DNA of 31,146 nt from DATKCJ01 sp035513275 (GCA_035513275.1 DATKCJ010000388.1:1-31146); one strand, 5' to 3'. Positions 21,263-29,915 are shown, numbered from the stretch's first letter. Numbers and translations are program-made. Notes: generated by a model not told the origin, from the sequence alone.

Positions 21263-21945
21263 GCCTCCGGTTCGGGCGCTGCGGAGGAATTGTTGGGCGT
21301 CGGGCCTTCCTTCGCCTTTTGTTTCTCTGCGGCGAGCTTGGCTTTCTCCTGCTCGAGGAGGTCGGGATTGAACTTCAGCTTGCGCTTGTTCGTGGGAAGC
21401 GGGCTGAGCATGACGATGATGTTTCGACCGTTCAGCTTCGCCGGTGAGTCGGGGTGGCCGATCATGTCGAGGTCCGCGAGCGCCTTCTTGACGATCTCGA
21501 AACCGACATCGGTGTGCGCCATCTCGCGGCCGCGGAACTTGAGCTTCATCTTCACCTTGTTGCCGTGGAAGAGAAACTCCTCGGCGTGCCGGAGCTTGGT
21601 CTCGAGATCGTGCGGATCGATGCGCGGGGTGAGCTCGATTTCCTTGAGCTTGGCGGCGCTCGTCTTGCTCGATTTCGACTTCTTGCTCTCCTCATACATG
21701 TATTTGCCGAAATCGAGTATCCGGCAAACGGGAGGCGTGGCGCTCGGTGCGACCTCGACGAGATCGAGCCCATATTGTGCAGCGAGCTTGATGCCTTGAT
21801 CGGATGTCATCACCCCGACCTGACTCCCATCGGGTCCGATGACCCGGATCTGCGGGGCGCGAATGCGATGATTGCGCCGGATATTGGCGAACGGGTCGAC
21901 GGTGCGACGATAGTAAGGGCGTGAGCCGGAGGGTTTTTTTAGCAT
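21259..21945 (-). CDS. infC: translation initiation factor IF-3
   Basis: 228 residues from ATG 21945 (a TTG lies just before it at 21948). Most IF-3 proteins are about 175-180 residues. The N-domain shows NHRIRAPQIRVIGPDGSQVGV and GLDLVEVAPSATPPVCRILDFGKYMYEESKK. The C-domain shows KEIELTPRIDPHDLETKLRHAEEFLFHGNKVK and MKLKFRGREMAH. Extra length comes from about 20 basic residues at the start and a Lys/Ala/Pro-rich tail of about 45. It binds the 30S subunit and checks initiator tRNA. Here it is followed by an amidase through a TTGA overlap rather than by rpmI-rplT. Confidence 0.96.
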   Translation of the reverse strand: MLKKPSGSRPYYRRTVDPFANIRRNHRIRAPQIRVIGPDGSQVGVMTSDQGIKLAAQYGLDLVEVAPSATPPVCRILDFGKYMYEESKKSKSSKTSAAKLKEIELTPRIDPHDLETKLRHAEEFLFHGNKVKMKLKFRGREMAHTDVGFEIVKKALADLDMIGHPDSPAKLNGRNIIVMLSPLPTNKRKLKFNPDLLEQEKAKLAAEKQKAKEGPTPNNSSAAPEPEA

Positions 21946-22039
21946 CAATGATTCAACCGATTCGATCGATAGGCAGGTGGAGGAAATACGCAGCGCAAAG
22001 GGCTCGTATCAACCCAAAACGGGAAATGTCCGCCGGCGG

Positions 22040-22417
22040 TCACACGCTGAAGCTCTCACCGCACGAGCAACTGGCCTTGGCGTTGGGGTTTGAGAACTTG
22101 AACCCGCCGGCGACCATCCGGTCCGAGAAGTCGACCACGGTGCCCTTCAGGTAGAGGGCGGTCTTCGGGTCGACGACCACTTCGATGCCCGCCGAATGGA
22201 CGAGAATGTCGCCCTTGCGGGGGGTCTCGACGAACCGGAGCTTGTAGGCCAAGCCGTTGCACCCTCCCCCGGAGATGGCGACGCGCAGGTAGGCACCCTG
22301 CCCCTCGCGCTCGATGAGCGCAGCAGCCTTGGCGCCTGCCGGCGGCGTGAGCCGGACGAGATCCTCGTTACCCTTGCGGACGCCTTCCGGCGCCTGACTG
22401 CCTGTTCCTGCGACCAT
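22040..22417 (-). CDS. A-type iron-sulfur cluster carrier (HesB/IscA/ErpA family)
   Basis: 125 residues from ATG 22417. The three conserved cluster ligands are C53 (SGGGCNGLAYKL), C117 and C119 (SCSCGESF at the C-terminus). FVETPRKGDILVHSAGIEVVVDPKTALYLKGTVVDF is the standard middle section. It carries a 2Fe-2S or 4Fe-4S cluster to target enzymes. The frame stays open to 22606, but that part runs through the nested repeat at 22507-22619 and has no family similarity, so the shorter form is chosen. It lies 94 bp upstream of infC on the same strand. Whether it is IscA- or ErpA-like cannot be decided here. Confidence 0.92.
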   Translation of the reverse strand: MVAGTGSQAPEGVRKGNEDLVRLTPPAGAKAAALIEREGQGAYLRVAISGGGCNGLAYKLRFVETPRKGDILVHSAGIEVVVDPKTALYLKGTVVDFSDRMVAGGFKFSNPNAKASCSCGESFSV

Positions 22418-22506
22418 GAACGCCCAAGATGCATCGCCCACAGCGTGTGGCAAGCGCGAGGGCGGGAAGAACGAGTGAGAGTGAGGGTGAAAGTGACGGT
22501 TATGAA

Positions 22507-22619
22507 GGTAGGAGCCCGCTTGCGGGCGATTCGTAGCGCAGGCGTCCCGCCTCCAACAACAGGAGGCAGGCGGGACTCCTTCGCTACTCCAAGGCATCGC
22601 CCGCAAGCGGGCTCCTACC
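22507..22619. repeat. nested inverted repeat
   Basis: The outer arms are 24 bp and perfect (22507-22530 and 22596-22619), with the same AGCCCGCTTGCGGGC core as the repeat at 9808-9871. Between them sits a second inverted pair: CAGGCGTCCCGCCTCC on the left against GGAGGCAGGCGGGACTCC on the right, flanked by GTAGCG/CGCTAC. It looks like one palindromic element inserted in another. It starts 90 bp before the Fe-S carrier start codon and ends 16 bp after the subtilase stop. Confidence 0.85.
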
Positions 22620-22635
22620 CCGTAACCGGACTCTC

Positions 22636-24462
22636 CTACGCACCCTTGCGGGCTTTCAGGAGTTCGAGGCTCTTGCGCGGGTTGATCAGGTTTCGCCGGC
22701 CGTCGGCCGTGCGTTCGGCGCCGCCGATGATGAGCTCGGAAACGTCGGTCGGCGTGAGTGTCGGATCGATCGCGAGGAGTTTGGCGGCGAGATTCGTGAC
22801 GTTTGGCGAAGCCATTGATGTGCCTGAATATTTCTCGCGATCGCCGCCGGGGAGGAAGCTGTCGACTTCGTAACCGTTGGCATGCACGTCGACGCTCGCA
22901 CCGTGGCTCGTGAAGTTCGTCTCGTCGCCCGCCATGTCGACGGCGCCGACGGTGAGAATGTTCGGCAGGTCGATTCCGGACGGGATCACCTCGTCGAAGC
23001 CCACGTCATTGTCGCTGTTGCCCGCGGCGACGACGAACAGGACCTCGGGCGCGGCGGCCATCACCGCTGTCAGCGCGTCACGGGTGAGGACGAACATCTG
23101 CCTCGCGAGCGCCTTGCGCTCCTCGGGCGTGCCGCCGGCACCGTTCATTTCGAGCGCGATCTCGTAACCGCGCGCGTCGCCGCCCCAACTCATGTTGACG
23201 ACGCGCGTCTTCGACGCGCGCAGGTATTCGACAGTGGCTCGCATCGAGGCAGCCTCCTTCGCCACAGACTCCAGTGTCGGCACGTCGGGAATCATCTTGT
23301 GGTCGAAAGTAATCCTCGCGGCGATGAGTCGCGCTGCGGGGTTGCCGGCGGTGGAGATGCCTGCGACGTGCGTGCCGTGGGTGTAGTTGGCGAAGAGGCT
23401 GAGTTCCTCAAAGAAATCCTTCACCTCCTCCTGCTTGAGTTCGGACATGCGCTTGCGCAGCGCAGCGGCCTGCGGGCTGTCGACGCTCGCGCGCAAATCC
23501 TGGAGGCCCTTCGTGAAGGCCTTGGACTCCGGATAGCGCTCAAGCTGCTCCGGCGTGAGCGGAAAAAGCAACTCAGTCACCGGTTCAGACTTCAGATCAA
23601 ATGCGATCCCGGGAGCCGCTTCGTTCACTCCGCCTGTTGCCGCAAAGATTGGAAGGTCGACGCCGCTGTCCCAAACACCGACGATCACCGGTGTGAGGCT
23701 TTCGTCGGGACCGAGGTCGAAGTTGCGAGCCGCCCAGATGTCAGCCTTCTCGACGCGGTTGGCCTCGATGAAAGCAGTGAGCACGGCGATGCGCTCGGCT
23801 TTCAGCGGAACGAAGTTGCGGACTGTTGAGCGCGAGCCGACGAGTGCTGCGGCTATGTCGCCGCTGATCGTGCCGTTCTTGTCGACGCCGGGCTGGAAGC
23901 TCGCCTGCACGTTGCCGAGGACGAGTGCCTCGGTGACGATCTCAGCGCTGCCCTTGGCCTGTTTGAGATCCTCGCCGACCACGTCCCACGGCAGAGCGTT
24001 GATCTTCGATTCGTAGGCCTTCTTGAAAGCGGTGCGAAACGCGGCGTCGTCCGGATATTCCGTGGCGCGGCGCGCCTCGATCAACGCCGAGGCAAGCAGG
24101 CCGGTGAGAAGCTTCGAGGATGGCTTCTCTTCGAGCTCGCGCATGACGGCGATGTGCTCGAGCGCGGAGTCGTATTTTCCATCGATCAGGTCGAGGCTGA
24201 GCAGCGAGCCGTGGATCCCCTGCACTGTAGTGCGGTCCTGAATGTCATAGTCACTGAGCAGGCGCTCGAGGTCCGCGCGAACCTTGGGCGCGAGCTGCGC
24301 ATACTCGTCATCTGAGGTGAGGACTGCCGTGACGTCGCCCTTGAATTCGTAAGTGAACCGCGGGAGTTCGTCCTGCGAGGTGACTTTGGGCTTTTCGCCA
24401 AATGCGAGGCCGGTGAAAGCGAGCGCGACGGCGCCCACCAAGATTAGGAGTGTGCGTTTCAT
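22636..24462 (-). CDS. secreted subtilisin-like serine protease (S8 family)
   Basis: 608 residues with a signal peptide (MKRTLLILVGAVALAFTGLAFG). About 240 residues of N-terminal region rich in charged helices precede the catalytic domain and may be a propeptide or inhibitor part. The catalytic triad is D265 (VWDSGVD), H362 (HGTHVAG) and S549 (GTSMASP). The oxyanion Asn is in VVAAGNSDND. The gap between Asp and His (97 residues) is much larger than in subtilisin (32) because of a helical, Gln/Glu/Leu-rich insert. It likely acts in the periplasm or outside the cell on proteins. No anchor or sorting domain is seen at the C-terminus. Confidence 0.92.
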   Translation of the reverse strand: MKRTLLILVGAVALAFTGLAFGEKPKVTSQDELPRFTYEFKGDVTAVLTSDDEYAQLAPKVRADLERLLSDYDIQDRTTVQGIHGSLLSLDLIDGKYDSALEHIAVMRELEEKPSSKLLTGLLASALIEARRATEYPDDAAFRTAFKKAYESKINALPWDVVGEDLKQAKGSAEIVTEALVLGNVQASFQPGVDKNGTISGDIAAALVGSRSTVRNFVPLKAERIAVLTAFIEANRVEKADIWAARNFDLGPDESLTPVIVGVWDSGVDLPIFAATGGVNEAAPGIAFDLKSEPVTELLFPLTPEQLERYPESKAFTKGLQDLRASVDSPQAAALRKRMSELKQEEVKDFFEELSLFANYTHGTHVAGISTAGNPAARLIAARITFDHKMIPDVPTLESVAKEAASMRATVEYLRASKTRVVNMSWGGDARGYEIALEMNGAGGTPEERKALARQMFVLTRDALTAVMAAAPEVLFVVAAGNSDNDVGFDEVIPSGIDLPNILTVGAVDMAGDETNFTSHGASVDVHANGYEVDSFLPGGDREKYSGTSMASPNVTNLAAKLLAIDPTLTPTDVSELIIGGAERTADGRRNLINPRKSLELLKARKGA

Positions 24463-24619
24463 GAGTGGTTGAATGTGGCGGGCACGGCGGAGCCGGCAAG
24501 TGTTCGGGACAGACGGTTTCCAGTCGCGTCAGACGGTCGCTGATGCGAGGCGCGCGGCGGGCTGAGTAGCGTCGGCGAAGGTGGATGCATCGGCGGGCGC
24601 GCGAACGGCGGGCGCGGGT

Positions 24620-25390
24620 CTAGGCTTCGTCGGCATCGGTTGCGACTCCCTGCCGTCGCGTGCGCGCGAACCCGCGCTTGCCGGTCGTGAAGAACTCAAG
24701 GAACCGCCTCGCCTCGGCAGATTTGAAGCTGCCGGTATCGAGAGCCTGCGCGGCAACCTTCCGGATGTTTCCCGGCGTGAAGTAGACGGCGCGAAACGCG
24801 TCCTTTAACTCGCGGATCGTCTCGCGCGGCACGCCAGCGCGCTTCAGTCCGACGAAGTTCAGGCCGACCACGTCGTTGCGCTCCGCGACCATGACGAATG
24901 GCGGGATGTTCAGCGTCACACGCGCGCCGCCGGCTACGATGACGCCCGGTCCAATCCGGCTGAACTGGTGGGTGCCCATGCCTCCGCCCAGGAAACAGTT
25001 GTCACCAATCTCGGTGAAGCCGCCGAGCATGGTGCCATTCGCGAGGATCACATTGTCGCCGAGCCGCGAATCGTGGCCGACGTGCGACGTTGCCATGAGG
25101 AAACATTTCTCACCGACAACAGTGGCGCCGCCGGGCGTGGTGGCGCGGTTCACTGTGCTTTGCTCGCGTATCACGGTGCCGGCGCCGATGTGCACTCCCG
25201 AGGCGACAGAGGGATTGAAGTGAACATCCTGCGGCTCACCGCCGATCACGCTGAATGAGTGGACCACGACGCAGTCGGCCAGCACGGTGCCCGCGCGCAA
25301 CACGGCGTAGGGATGGATGACGCAGCCCGTGCCGAGAGTGACGCCGTCCTCGACGACGGCAGTCGGATGAATGACGTTTTCGCCGCTCAT
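24620..25390 (-). CDS. lpxA: UDP-N-acetylglucosamine acyltransferase
   Basis: 256 residues of left-handed beta-helix hexapeptide repeats followed by a helical C-terminus. Key LpxA features are IHPTAVVEDGVTLGTGCVIHPYAVL, VIGGEPQDVHFNP, SHVGHD with the probable catalytic His106 (E. coli H125), GGGMGTHQFSRIGPG and the NFVGLKRAGVPRETIRELKDAFRAVYF end. It adds the first 3-hydroxyacyl chain to UDP-GlcNAc in lipid A synthesis, so the organism has an LPS-type outer membrane. LpxD is excluded because there is no N-terminal uridine-binding domain. It starts 8 bp after the conserved unknown gene on the same strand. The C-terminal tail RTRRQGVATDADEA is unusual. The stretch 24463-24619 holds no gene. Confidence 0.93.
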   Translation of the reverse strand: MSGENVIHPTAVVEDGVTLGTGCVIHPYAVLRAGTVLADCVVVHSFSVIGGEPQDVHFNPSVASGVHIGAGTVIREQSTVNRATTPGGATVVGEKCFLMATSHVGHDSRLGDNVILANGTMLGGFTEIGDNCFLGGGMGTHQFSRIGPGVIVAGGARVTLNIPPFVMVAERNDVVGLNFVGLKRAGVPRETIRELKDAFRAVYFTPGNIRKVAAQALDTGSFKSAEARRFLEFFTTGKRGFARTRRQGVATDADEA

Positions 25391-25398
25391 GGCCAGGA

Positions 25399-26004
25399 TC
25401 AGCCGCGCTTGAAGAGATCCATCTGCGTGTCTCTCAAGAGATCGTAATTCTTCAGAATGCGCAGGACCTGCAGCGTGTCGGACTTCTTGTAGCTCTTGTT
25501 GCTTTCAACCTTCGCGATCAAATCCACGAGGATCGAGCGGAACGAGATGATCGCATCGACTCCCTTTTCCTTAAGCATGCGGACGCTCTCCGACTTGAAC
25601 GGCTCGGCCGCGGGCAGCCCCGGCAGCACGAGGATTTTCAACAGTTCACCACCGCCGTGCTCCGACGGATCAACAGGCAGCGAACGCTCGACCTCCTTGA
25701 TCACATCCTCCTTCAGGAAGCGGAAGATCTCGGGGTTGTTCTTCAGCGTCGCCGGTGTGAAACGGCCGGTATGCCACGCCTTCACGGCGATGACGGCGCG
25801 GTTGATCTTCGGCAGCTCGTTGGCGAAGAGGAAGAAGTCGGGCTTCGAGCGCGTCTTCTGCCAACTCGGGTTGAAGACGAGCAGGTCGATCTCCTCGTCG
25901 TCGGTCTTGCGGCGCGCCTGCACCTGGTATTTGCGGACCTGGCGCACGAAGAAGCCGTTTTGTTCGAAGTATTCGCGGACTATGCCCTCGTCGATCGCAG
26001 ACAT
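25399..26004 (-). CDS. conserved protein of unknown function upstream of lpxA
   Basis: 201 residues from ATG 26004 (an ATG 30 bp upstream adds ten unremarkable residues). It is soluble, without a signal or membrane segment. The N-terminal part reads GIVREYFEQNGFFVRQVRKYQ, then DDEEIDLLVFNP and, about 30 residues later, AVIAVKAWHTGRF. The order EID..., then a strand ending xVK, then aromatic resembles the core of PD-(D/E)xK nuclease-fold proteins, but the second acidic residue before the Lys is replaced by Ala. I do not recognise a named family. It is the first gene of a two-gene unit with lpxA (8 bp gap). Confidence 0.7.
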   Translation of the reverse strand: MSAIDEGIVREYFEQNGFFVRQVRKYQVQARRKTDDEEIDLLVFNPSWQKTRSKPDFFLFANELPKINRAVIAVKAWHTGRFTPATLKNNPEIFRFLKEDVIKEVERSLPVDPSEHGGGELLKILVLPGLPAAEPFKSESVRMLKEKGVDAIISFRSILVDLIAKVESNKSYKKSDTLQVLRILKNYDLLRDTQMDLFKRG

Positions 26005-26346
26005 GTTGTTTTCCGAGTGTGGGATCCCCGGCAAACCGCACGGGGCAGAGGGTTATCAATCTCTCGAAACCGCGTTGGTCGCAACCTGAAATCCTGAAGG
26101 GGAGGTGGAGAGAGAAAGTGAGAGTGAGAGTGCCAGCCGGAATGCCAAGGCCTTGCACCTAGTCCGCCTCGTTACCTCGGCGGTTACGACATTCCCATTG
26201 ATCCGACTGCATGGAGACGGGTGAACGCAGGCTGAAGCACTGCGCTACTCACCACTTCAGCTCTCCCTTTCACTTTCACTCTCACTCCTGAGCCCGAACT
26301 CCATCTCCGAACTGCGATCTTCCGCCGGCGAAGCCGGCTGCCTCCG
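26005..26346. other. intergenic region with purine-rich inverted tracts
   Basis: No gene is seen in these 342 bases. They hold a GAGAGAAAGTGAGAGTGAGAGTG tract split into short repeats (about 26107-26132) and a complementary CTTTCACTTTCACTCTCACTC-like tract (about 26268-26288), forming imperfect arms about 135 nt apart. A similar GAGTGAGAGTGAGGGTGAAAG tract occurs near 22474-22494. The region should also carry the promoter of the unknown gene/lpxA unit, which I cannot place. Confidence 0.55.
26324..26338 (-). terminator. probable aroB terminator hairpin
   Basis: GCCGGC-TTC-GCCGGC on the minus strand, beginning 8 nt after the aroB stop codon. A compact GC-only stem with a 3-nt loop and no T-run. 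Confidence 0.5.
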
Positions 26347-27435
26347 TCACGAGGCTCCCGCTTCGCGCCACACCGAAAGAATCAGGCCCTCGTCCGCTGT
26401 ATCGAGCAGCGCTGCCTCGCCGAGCTTGTGCATGATGACCAACCGAATCGCGCCGGCGCGGGCCTTCTTATCCTGACGCATCGCCTCGAGAAGTTGGGCG
26501 GCTGAAACGGAAACGTCGATCGCCGCCGGCAGCCCAGCCGCGCGGAACGCCGCCTCGACGCGCGCTGCTTCACCGCTCGCGAGAAGTCCCGCCGCCTCGG
26601 AGTAGCGCGCCGCGCACACTGTGCCGATTGCGACCGCTTCGCCGTGCAGAAATTCCGTGTAGCCCGTCGCCTGCTCCAGCGCGTGGCCAAAAGTGTGGCC
26701 GAGGTTGAGCAGTGCGCGGCCGCCTCCACCCCGCGTCTCGCGCTCGTCACCCTGCACGATCGCCGCCTTCTGCGCGCAACAGCGGCGGATGATCGCCGAC
26801 ACGCGCGAGTCCGCCGGCGACACCAGTGGCTGCGCGGCAAGATCCTCGAACAACGCGGCGTCGCCGAGCAGACCGTATTTGATGACCTCCGCGACGCCTG
26901 CGGCGAACTCGCGTTGCGGGAGCGTCGCGAGAAAGCCCGTGTTGACGAACACCGCGCGCGGCTGGTGAAACGTGCCGACGAGATTCTTGCCCGCGGCGAG
27001 GTTGATGCCGGTCTTGCCGCCAACCGCGCTGTCGACCATCGCGAGCAGCGTCGTAGGGATTTGCACGACGTCGACACCGCGCAGGTAGATCGAACCCGCG
27101 AACCCGGCGAGGTCGCCGATGACTCCGCCGCCGAGCGCCACGACCACCGCACGCCGGTCGAGGTGTTGCTCCGAAAAAAAGTCCAGCACACCGCCGAGCA
27201 CACCGAGTGACTTCGAGCGTTCGCCGCCCGAGACTTCCAAGCACGGAACGTCCTCAAACACCTCGCCCAGCCACGCCGGGTGCGCCAGAGCCACCGCGCG
27301 GTCGGCCACGAGCACGATCTGGCGTCCGTCTTCGCGCCACTTTGAGAGCGAATGGGCAACGTTCAGCCCGAGATCTGCGCCAAAAAAGATTGGGTAACTC
27401 CGGTCACCTAGATCGACGTTCAGTTGTTCCAACAC
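26347..27435 (-). CDS. aroB: 3-dehydroquinate synthase
   Basis: 362 residues from GTG 27435, exactly the length of E. coli AroB. Signatures include LGDRSYPIFFGADLG at the start, VVVALGGGVIGDLAGFAGSIYLRGVDVVQIPTTLLAMVDSAVGGKTGIN (the NAD-binding and active-site region), HQPRAVFVNTGFLATLP, EVIKYGLL, LNLGHTFGHALE and FLHGEAVAIGT, with the metal-binding Glu/His residues. It makes 3-dehydroquinate in the shikimate pathway. An ATG at 27564 is in frame, but it shares its bases with the TonB-receptor start codon on the other strand and adds 43 residues without similarity, so the GTG is preferred. TTGACG (27470-27465) is a possible -35. Confidence 0.93.
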   Translation of the reverse strand: MLEQLNVDLGDRSYPIFFGADLGLNVAHSLSKWREDGRQIVLVADRAVALAHPAWLGEVFEDVPCLEVSGGERSKSLGVLGGVLDFFSEQHLDRRAVVVALGGGVIGDLAGFAGSIYLRGVDVVQIPTTLLAMVDSAVGGKTGINLAAGKNLVGTFHQPRAVFVNTGFLATLPQREFAAGVAEVIKYGLLGDAALFEDLAAQPLVSPADSRVSAIIRRCCAQKAAIVQGDERETRGGGGRALLNLGHTFGHALEQATGYTEFLHGEAVAIGTVCAARYSEAAGLLASGEAARVEAAFRAAGLPAAIDVSVSAAQLLEAMRQDKKARAGAIRLVIMHKLGEAALLDTADEGLILSVWREAGAS

Positions 27436-27520
27436 GTTGACACCAAATGGGCAACGTGGGCGCACGTCAACCGGGATGGCGGAGGGCGCAGCTTGTTGCG
27501 ACTGATTCTCATAAAGAGCG

Positions 27521-27549
27521 TTGACATGTTGAGACAGAATCTCATCTAA
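27521..27549 (+). promoter_or_regulatory. possible promoter/operator of TonB-receptor gene
   Basis: TTGACA (27521-27526), 17 nt, then a weak ATCTAA (27544-27549), followed by the ATG at 27563. An inverted repeat TGAGA-CAGAA-TCTCA (27530-27544) fills the space between. It agrees with the common 15-bp Fur half-site pattern at about 9 of 14 positions, so iron control is only a suggestion. Confidence 0.35.
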
Positions 27550-27562
27550 GGGTGGCTCAATC

Positions 27563-29737
27563 ATGAACTGCGCCTGTGCACTGCGACGCTCCCTCAAACG
27601 TTTCCGAACCCCGATCGCGGTCCTGCTGGTTTTCGGGGCCCTAAATCCGCTCGATGCGCAGGAGGTCGACCGCAGCGACGTCATCGAGCTGCCGCTTTTC
27701 CTCGTAGAAGCCGAGGCCGAGAAGGACCACTACATCCAAGGCCCATTCCTTCCCGATACCCAAGGCGCGAGAATCAATGTCGGCAAGAAGACGACCGTTC
27801 TCGACTTCGACGGACTGCCGCGCATCACCGGCAACAATTACCGTCAGGCTCTTTCCCAAGCTCCGGGCCTCATCCTTAGCGAGGAGACCTCGCCACTCAT
27901 CAGCATCGGCTACCGCGGGCTCACGCCACATCGCGCGCAGTTCACGCAGGTGTTGAAAGACGGCATTCCGATCCACGCCGATCAGTTCGGCTATCCGGAG
28001 GCCTATTACACACCGCCGCTCGACACAGTCGACCGCATTGAATTCACCCGCGGCGGCGCGGCGCTCATGTATGGCCCGCAACCCGGCGGCGCACTGAACT
28101 ACGTGACCCACCGTCCGCGCACTGACACGCAGCTCGGGGGCAGCACGCTCCACACATTCGGCAGCGACGGCTACTATTCGAGCTTCAGCTACCTCGACGG
28201 CACCTCGGGGCCACTCGGCTATTACGGCTACTACAACCACCGCGAATCCGACGGCATCCGCTCCGCCAACAGCGATTACAGACTCGACGCCTTCACCGGC
28301 CGCCTTGCCGTCGGCTCCGACACGAGCTCGCGCTGGATCTTCACCGCGGAAACCTACGAGGAAGAGCACGGCGAACCCGGCGGACTCACCTTCGCCAGCG
28401 GCGGACTCGCCGTAAACTACGACACACAACGCGAGACGCCTTCGCGCCTCTTCGACCGCTTCAACCTCGACCGCACTGCCTTCTCGCTCGTCTGGGAACG
28501 CGATTTTTCCCGCGGCACGTTCGTCGGACGCCTCTGGACCATCGACTACACCCGTGCCAGCCGCCGTCAGGGTGGCGGCGGCTTCGGGACTCTGCCCACC
28601 GGCGCCAGCGCAAACACAAACACGATCGAGAACCAACAGTTCGAGCAGTTCGGTGCCGAGGCGCGCGTGCGTGTCGACTGGGGCGCGGCCAATGCGCACG
28701 TCTTCACCGCCGGCGCGCAGCTCTATCGCAGCAAATCCCCGCGCACCGATTCGCGCGGGAACAGCGCCGACGCGACCACCGGAACCGTTCGCATCCAGTC
28801 CGAGCGAGAAATCTTCTACACGCCGGTCTTCGCCGAGAACCTCTTCCGATTCGGCGCGCTAAGCATCACGCCCGGAGCGCGCCTCGAGTTTGTCGATCAG
28901 GAAGTGCGCGAACTCGTCAACGTCACCCGCACCGACACGCCGCTTCAAAATCGCGACGAACGCGTCTCGGTGCCCCTCTTCGGCATCGGCGTGGCCTACG
29001 ACCTTCCGGCACAGAAAGCGCAGCTCTACGCCAACGCCTCCGAGAGCTATCGCCCGATGATCTTCACCGAGGCGGTGCCCAACGGCGCAACCACAGTCGT
29101 CGACGGCGACCTCGAGGAGGGTCGCGCAATCCAGTACGAACTCGGCTACCGCGCAGAGCCCGCGAGTGGACTCGTGCTCGACGCGAGCGTCTTCTACCTC
29201 GAGTTCGACAACCAGATCGGCAGCACGACGCTTTCGAACGGCTCCACGTTCGTCGCCAACATCGGCCGCGCCGTCCACAAGGGCATCGAGATCGGCGCCA
29301 GTTACGATCTCCTTGCGCGCCGCGCCAGCCAGACCGCAGGCACTCCCGCCGCCTCGCTCAGTGTTTACGCCAACGCGCTCTTGCTCGACGCCGAGTTCAA
29401 GGAAGGCGCCGCGATCGGCAAGACGCCGCAATATGCGCCCGATCACGTCGTCCGCACCGGAGTCATCTACACGCGAGGCGAAGGGTTGAAGCTCGCCCTC
29501 ACCGGCACGCTTTCCGCCGACAGTTATGCCAACGACGACAACACCGCCCAGCGCTACGTGCCCGCCTACGCCGTGTGGGACCTCACCGCGGAATGGCGCG
29601 TGCCGAACACGATGGTGCGCCTCATCGGCGGCGTGAACAACGTCTTCGATCAGGATTACTACAGCCGCGTGCGCCCCGACGGCATCGACCCAGCCCCGCT
29701 TCGCAACTTCTACGTCGGCGCTGCACTGGAGTTCTAG
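27563..29737 (+). CDS. TonB-dependent outer-membrane receptor, FecA-like
   Basis: 724 residues with a signal peptide (hydrophobic IAVLLVFGALNPLDAQ, ending near residue 33). The plug domain (about 50-190) shows NNYRQALSQAPGLILSEETSPLISIGYRGLTPHRAQFTQVLKDGIP and VDRIEFTRGGAALMYGPQPGGALNYVTHRP. A 22-strand-type barrel follows with ESYRPM, YELGYRAEP, and the aromatic C-terminus FYVGAALEF. The plug layout resembles Fe(3+)-dicitrate and related siderophore receptors (FecA). It imports an iron chelate or similar ligand using the TonB system. No FecI/FecR pair or ABC genes are adjacent. It is divergent from aroB with a 127-bp gap. Confidence 0.9.
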   Translation: MNCACALRRSLKRFRTPIAVLLVFGALNPLDAQEVDRSDVIELPLFLVEAEAEKDHYIQGPFLPDTQGARINVGKKTTVLDFDGLPRITGNNYRQALSQAPGLILSEETSPLISIGYRGLTPHRAQFTQVLKDGIPIHADQFGYPEAYYTPPLDTVDRIEFTRGGAALMYGPQPGGALNYVTHRPRTDTQLGGSTLHTFGSDGYYSSFSYLDGTSGPLGYYGYYNHRESDGIRSANSDYRLDAFTGRLAVGSDTSSRWIFTAETYEEEHGEPGGLTFASGGLAVNYDTQRETPSRLFDRFNLDRTAFSLVWERDFSRGTFVGRLWTIDYTRASRRQGGGGFGTLPTGASANTNTIENQQFEQFGAEARVRVDWGAANAHVFTAGAQLYRSKSPRTDSRGNSADATTGTVRIQSEREIFYTPVFAENLFRFGALSITPGARLEFVDQEVRELVNVTRTDTPLQNRDERVSVPLFGIGVAYDLPAQKAQLYANASESYRPMIFTEAVPNGATTVVDGDLEEGRAIQYELGYRAEPASGLVLDASVFYLEFDNQIGSTTLSNGSTFVANIGRAVHKGIEIGASYDLLARRASQTAGTPAASLSVYANALLLDAEFKEGAAIGKTPQYAPDHVVRTGVIYTRGEGLKLALTGTLSADSYANDDNTAQRYVPAYAVWDLTAEWRVPNTMVRLIGGVNNVFDQDYYSRVRPDGIDPAPLRNFYVGAALEF

Positions 29738-29915
29738 GCCCCCCGAAGCGAAATCAGCCAACCCGCTCTCCTACATCGCCGGCCTTGAACGCGGCCACAC
29801 GCCTGGCCAGACGGGCCGCGCTGGTCTGGGAACAGGACGCTTCCTTACCGTGAGCGCCTCGCACCCCTCACGACGGAGGTTCTTGGCGCGGAGGTCGCGG
29901 CTCAAAACCGGGGGT

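Noticed and set aside
22418..22606. N-terminal extension of the Fe-S carrier
   Set aside because: The extra 63 codons run through a palindromic repeat and have no family similarity; ATG 22417 gives the normal size.
29791..29819. GCGGCC...GGCCGC terminator after the TonB receptor
   Set aside because: The 6-bp arms have a 17-nt loop and no T-run; too weak in GC-rich DNA.
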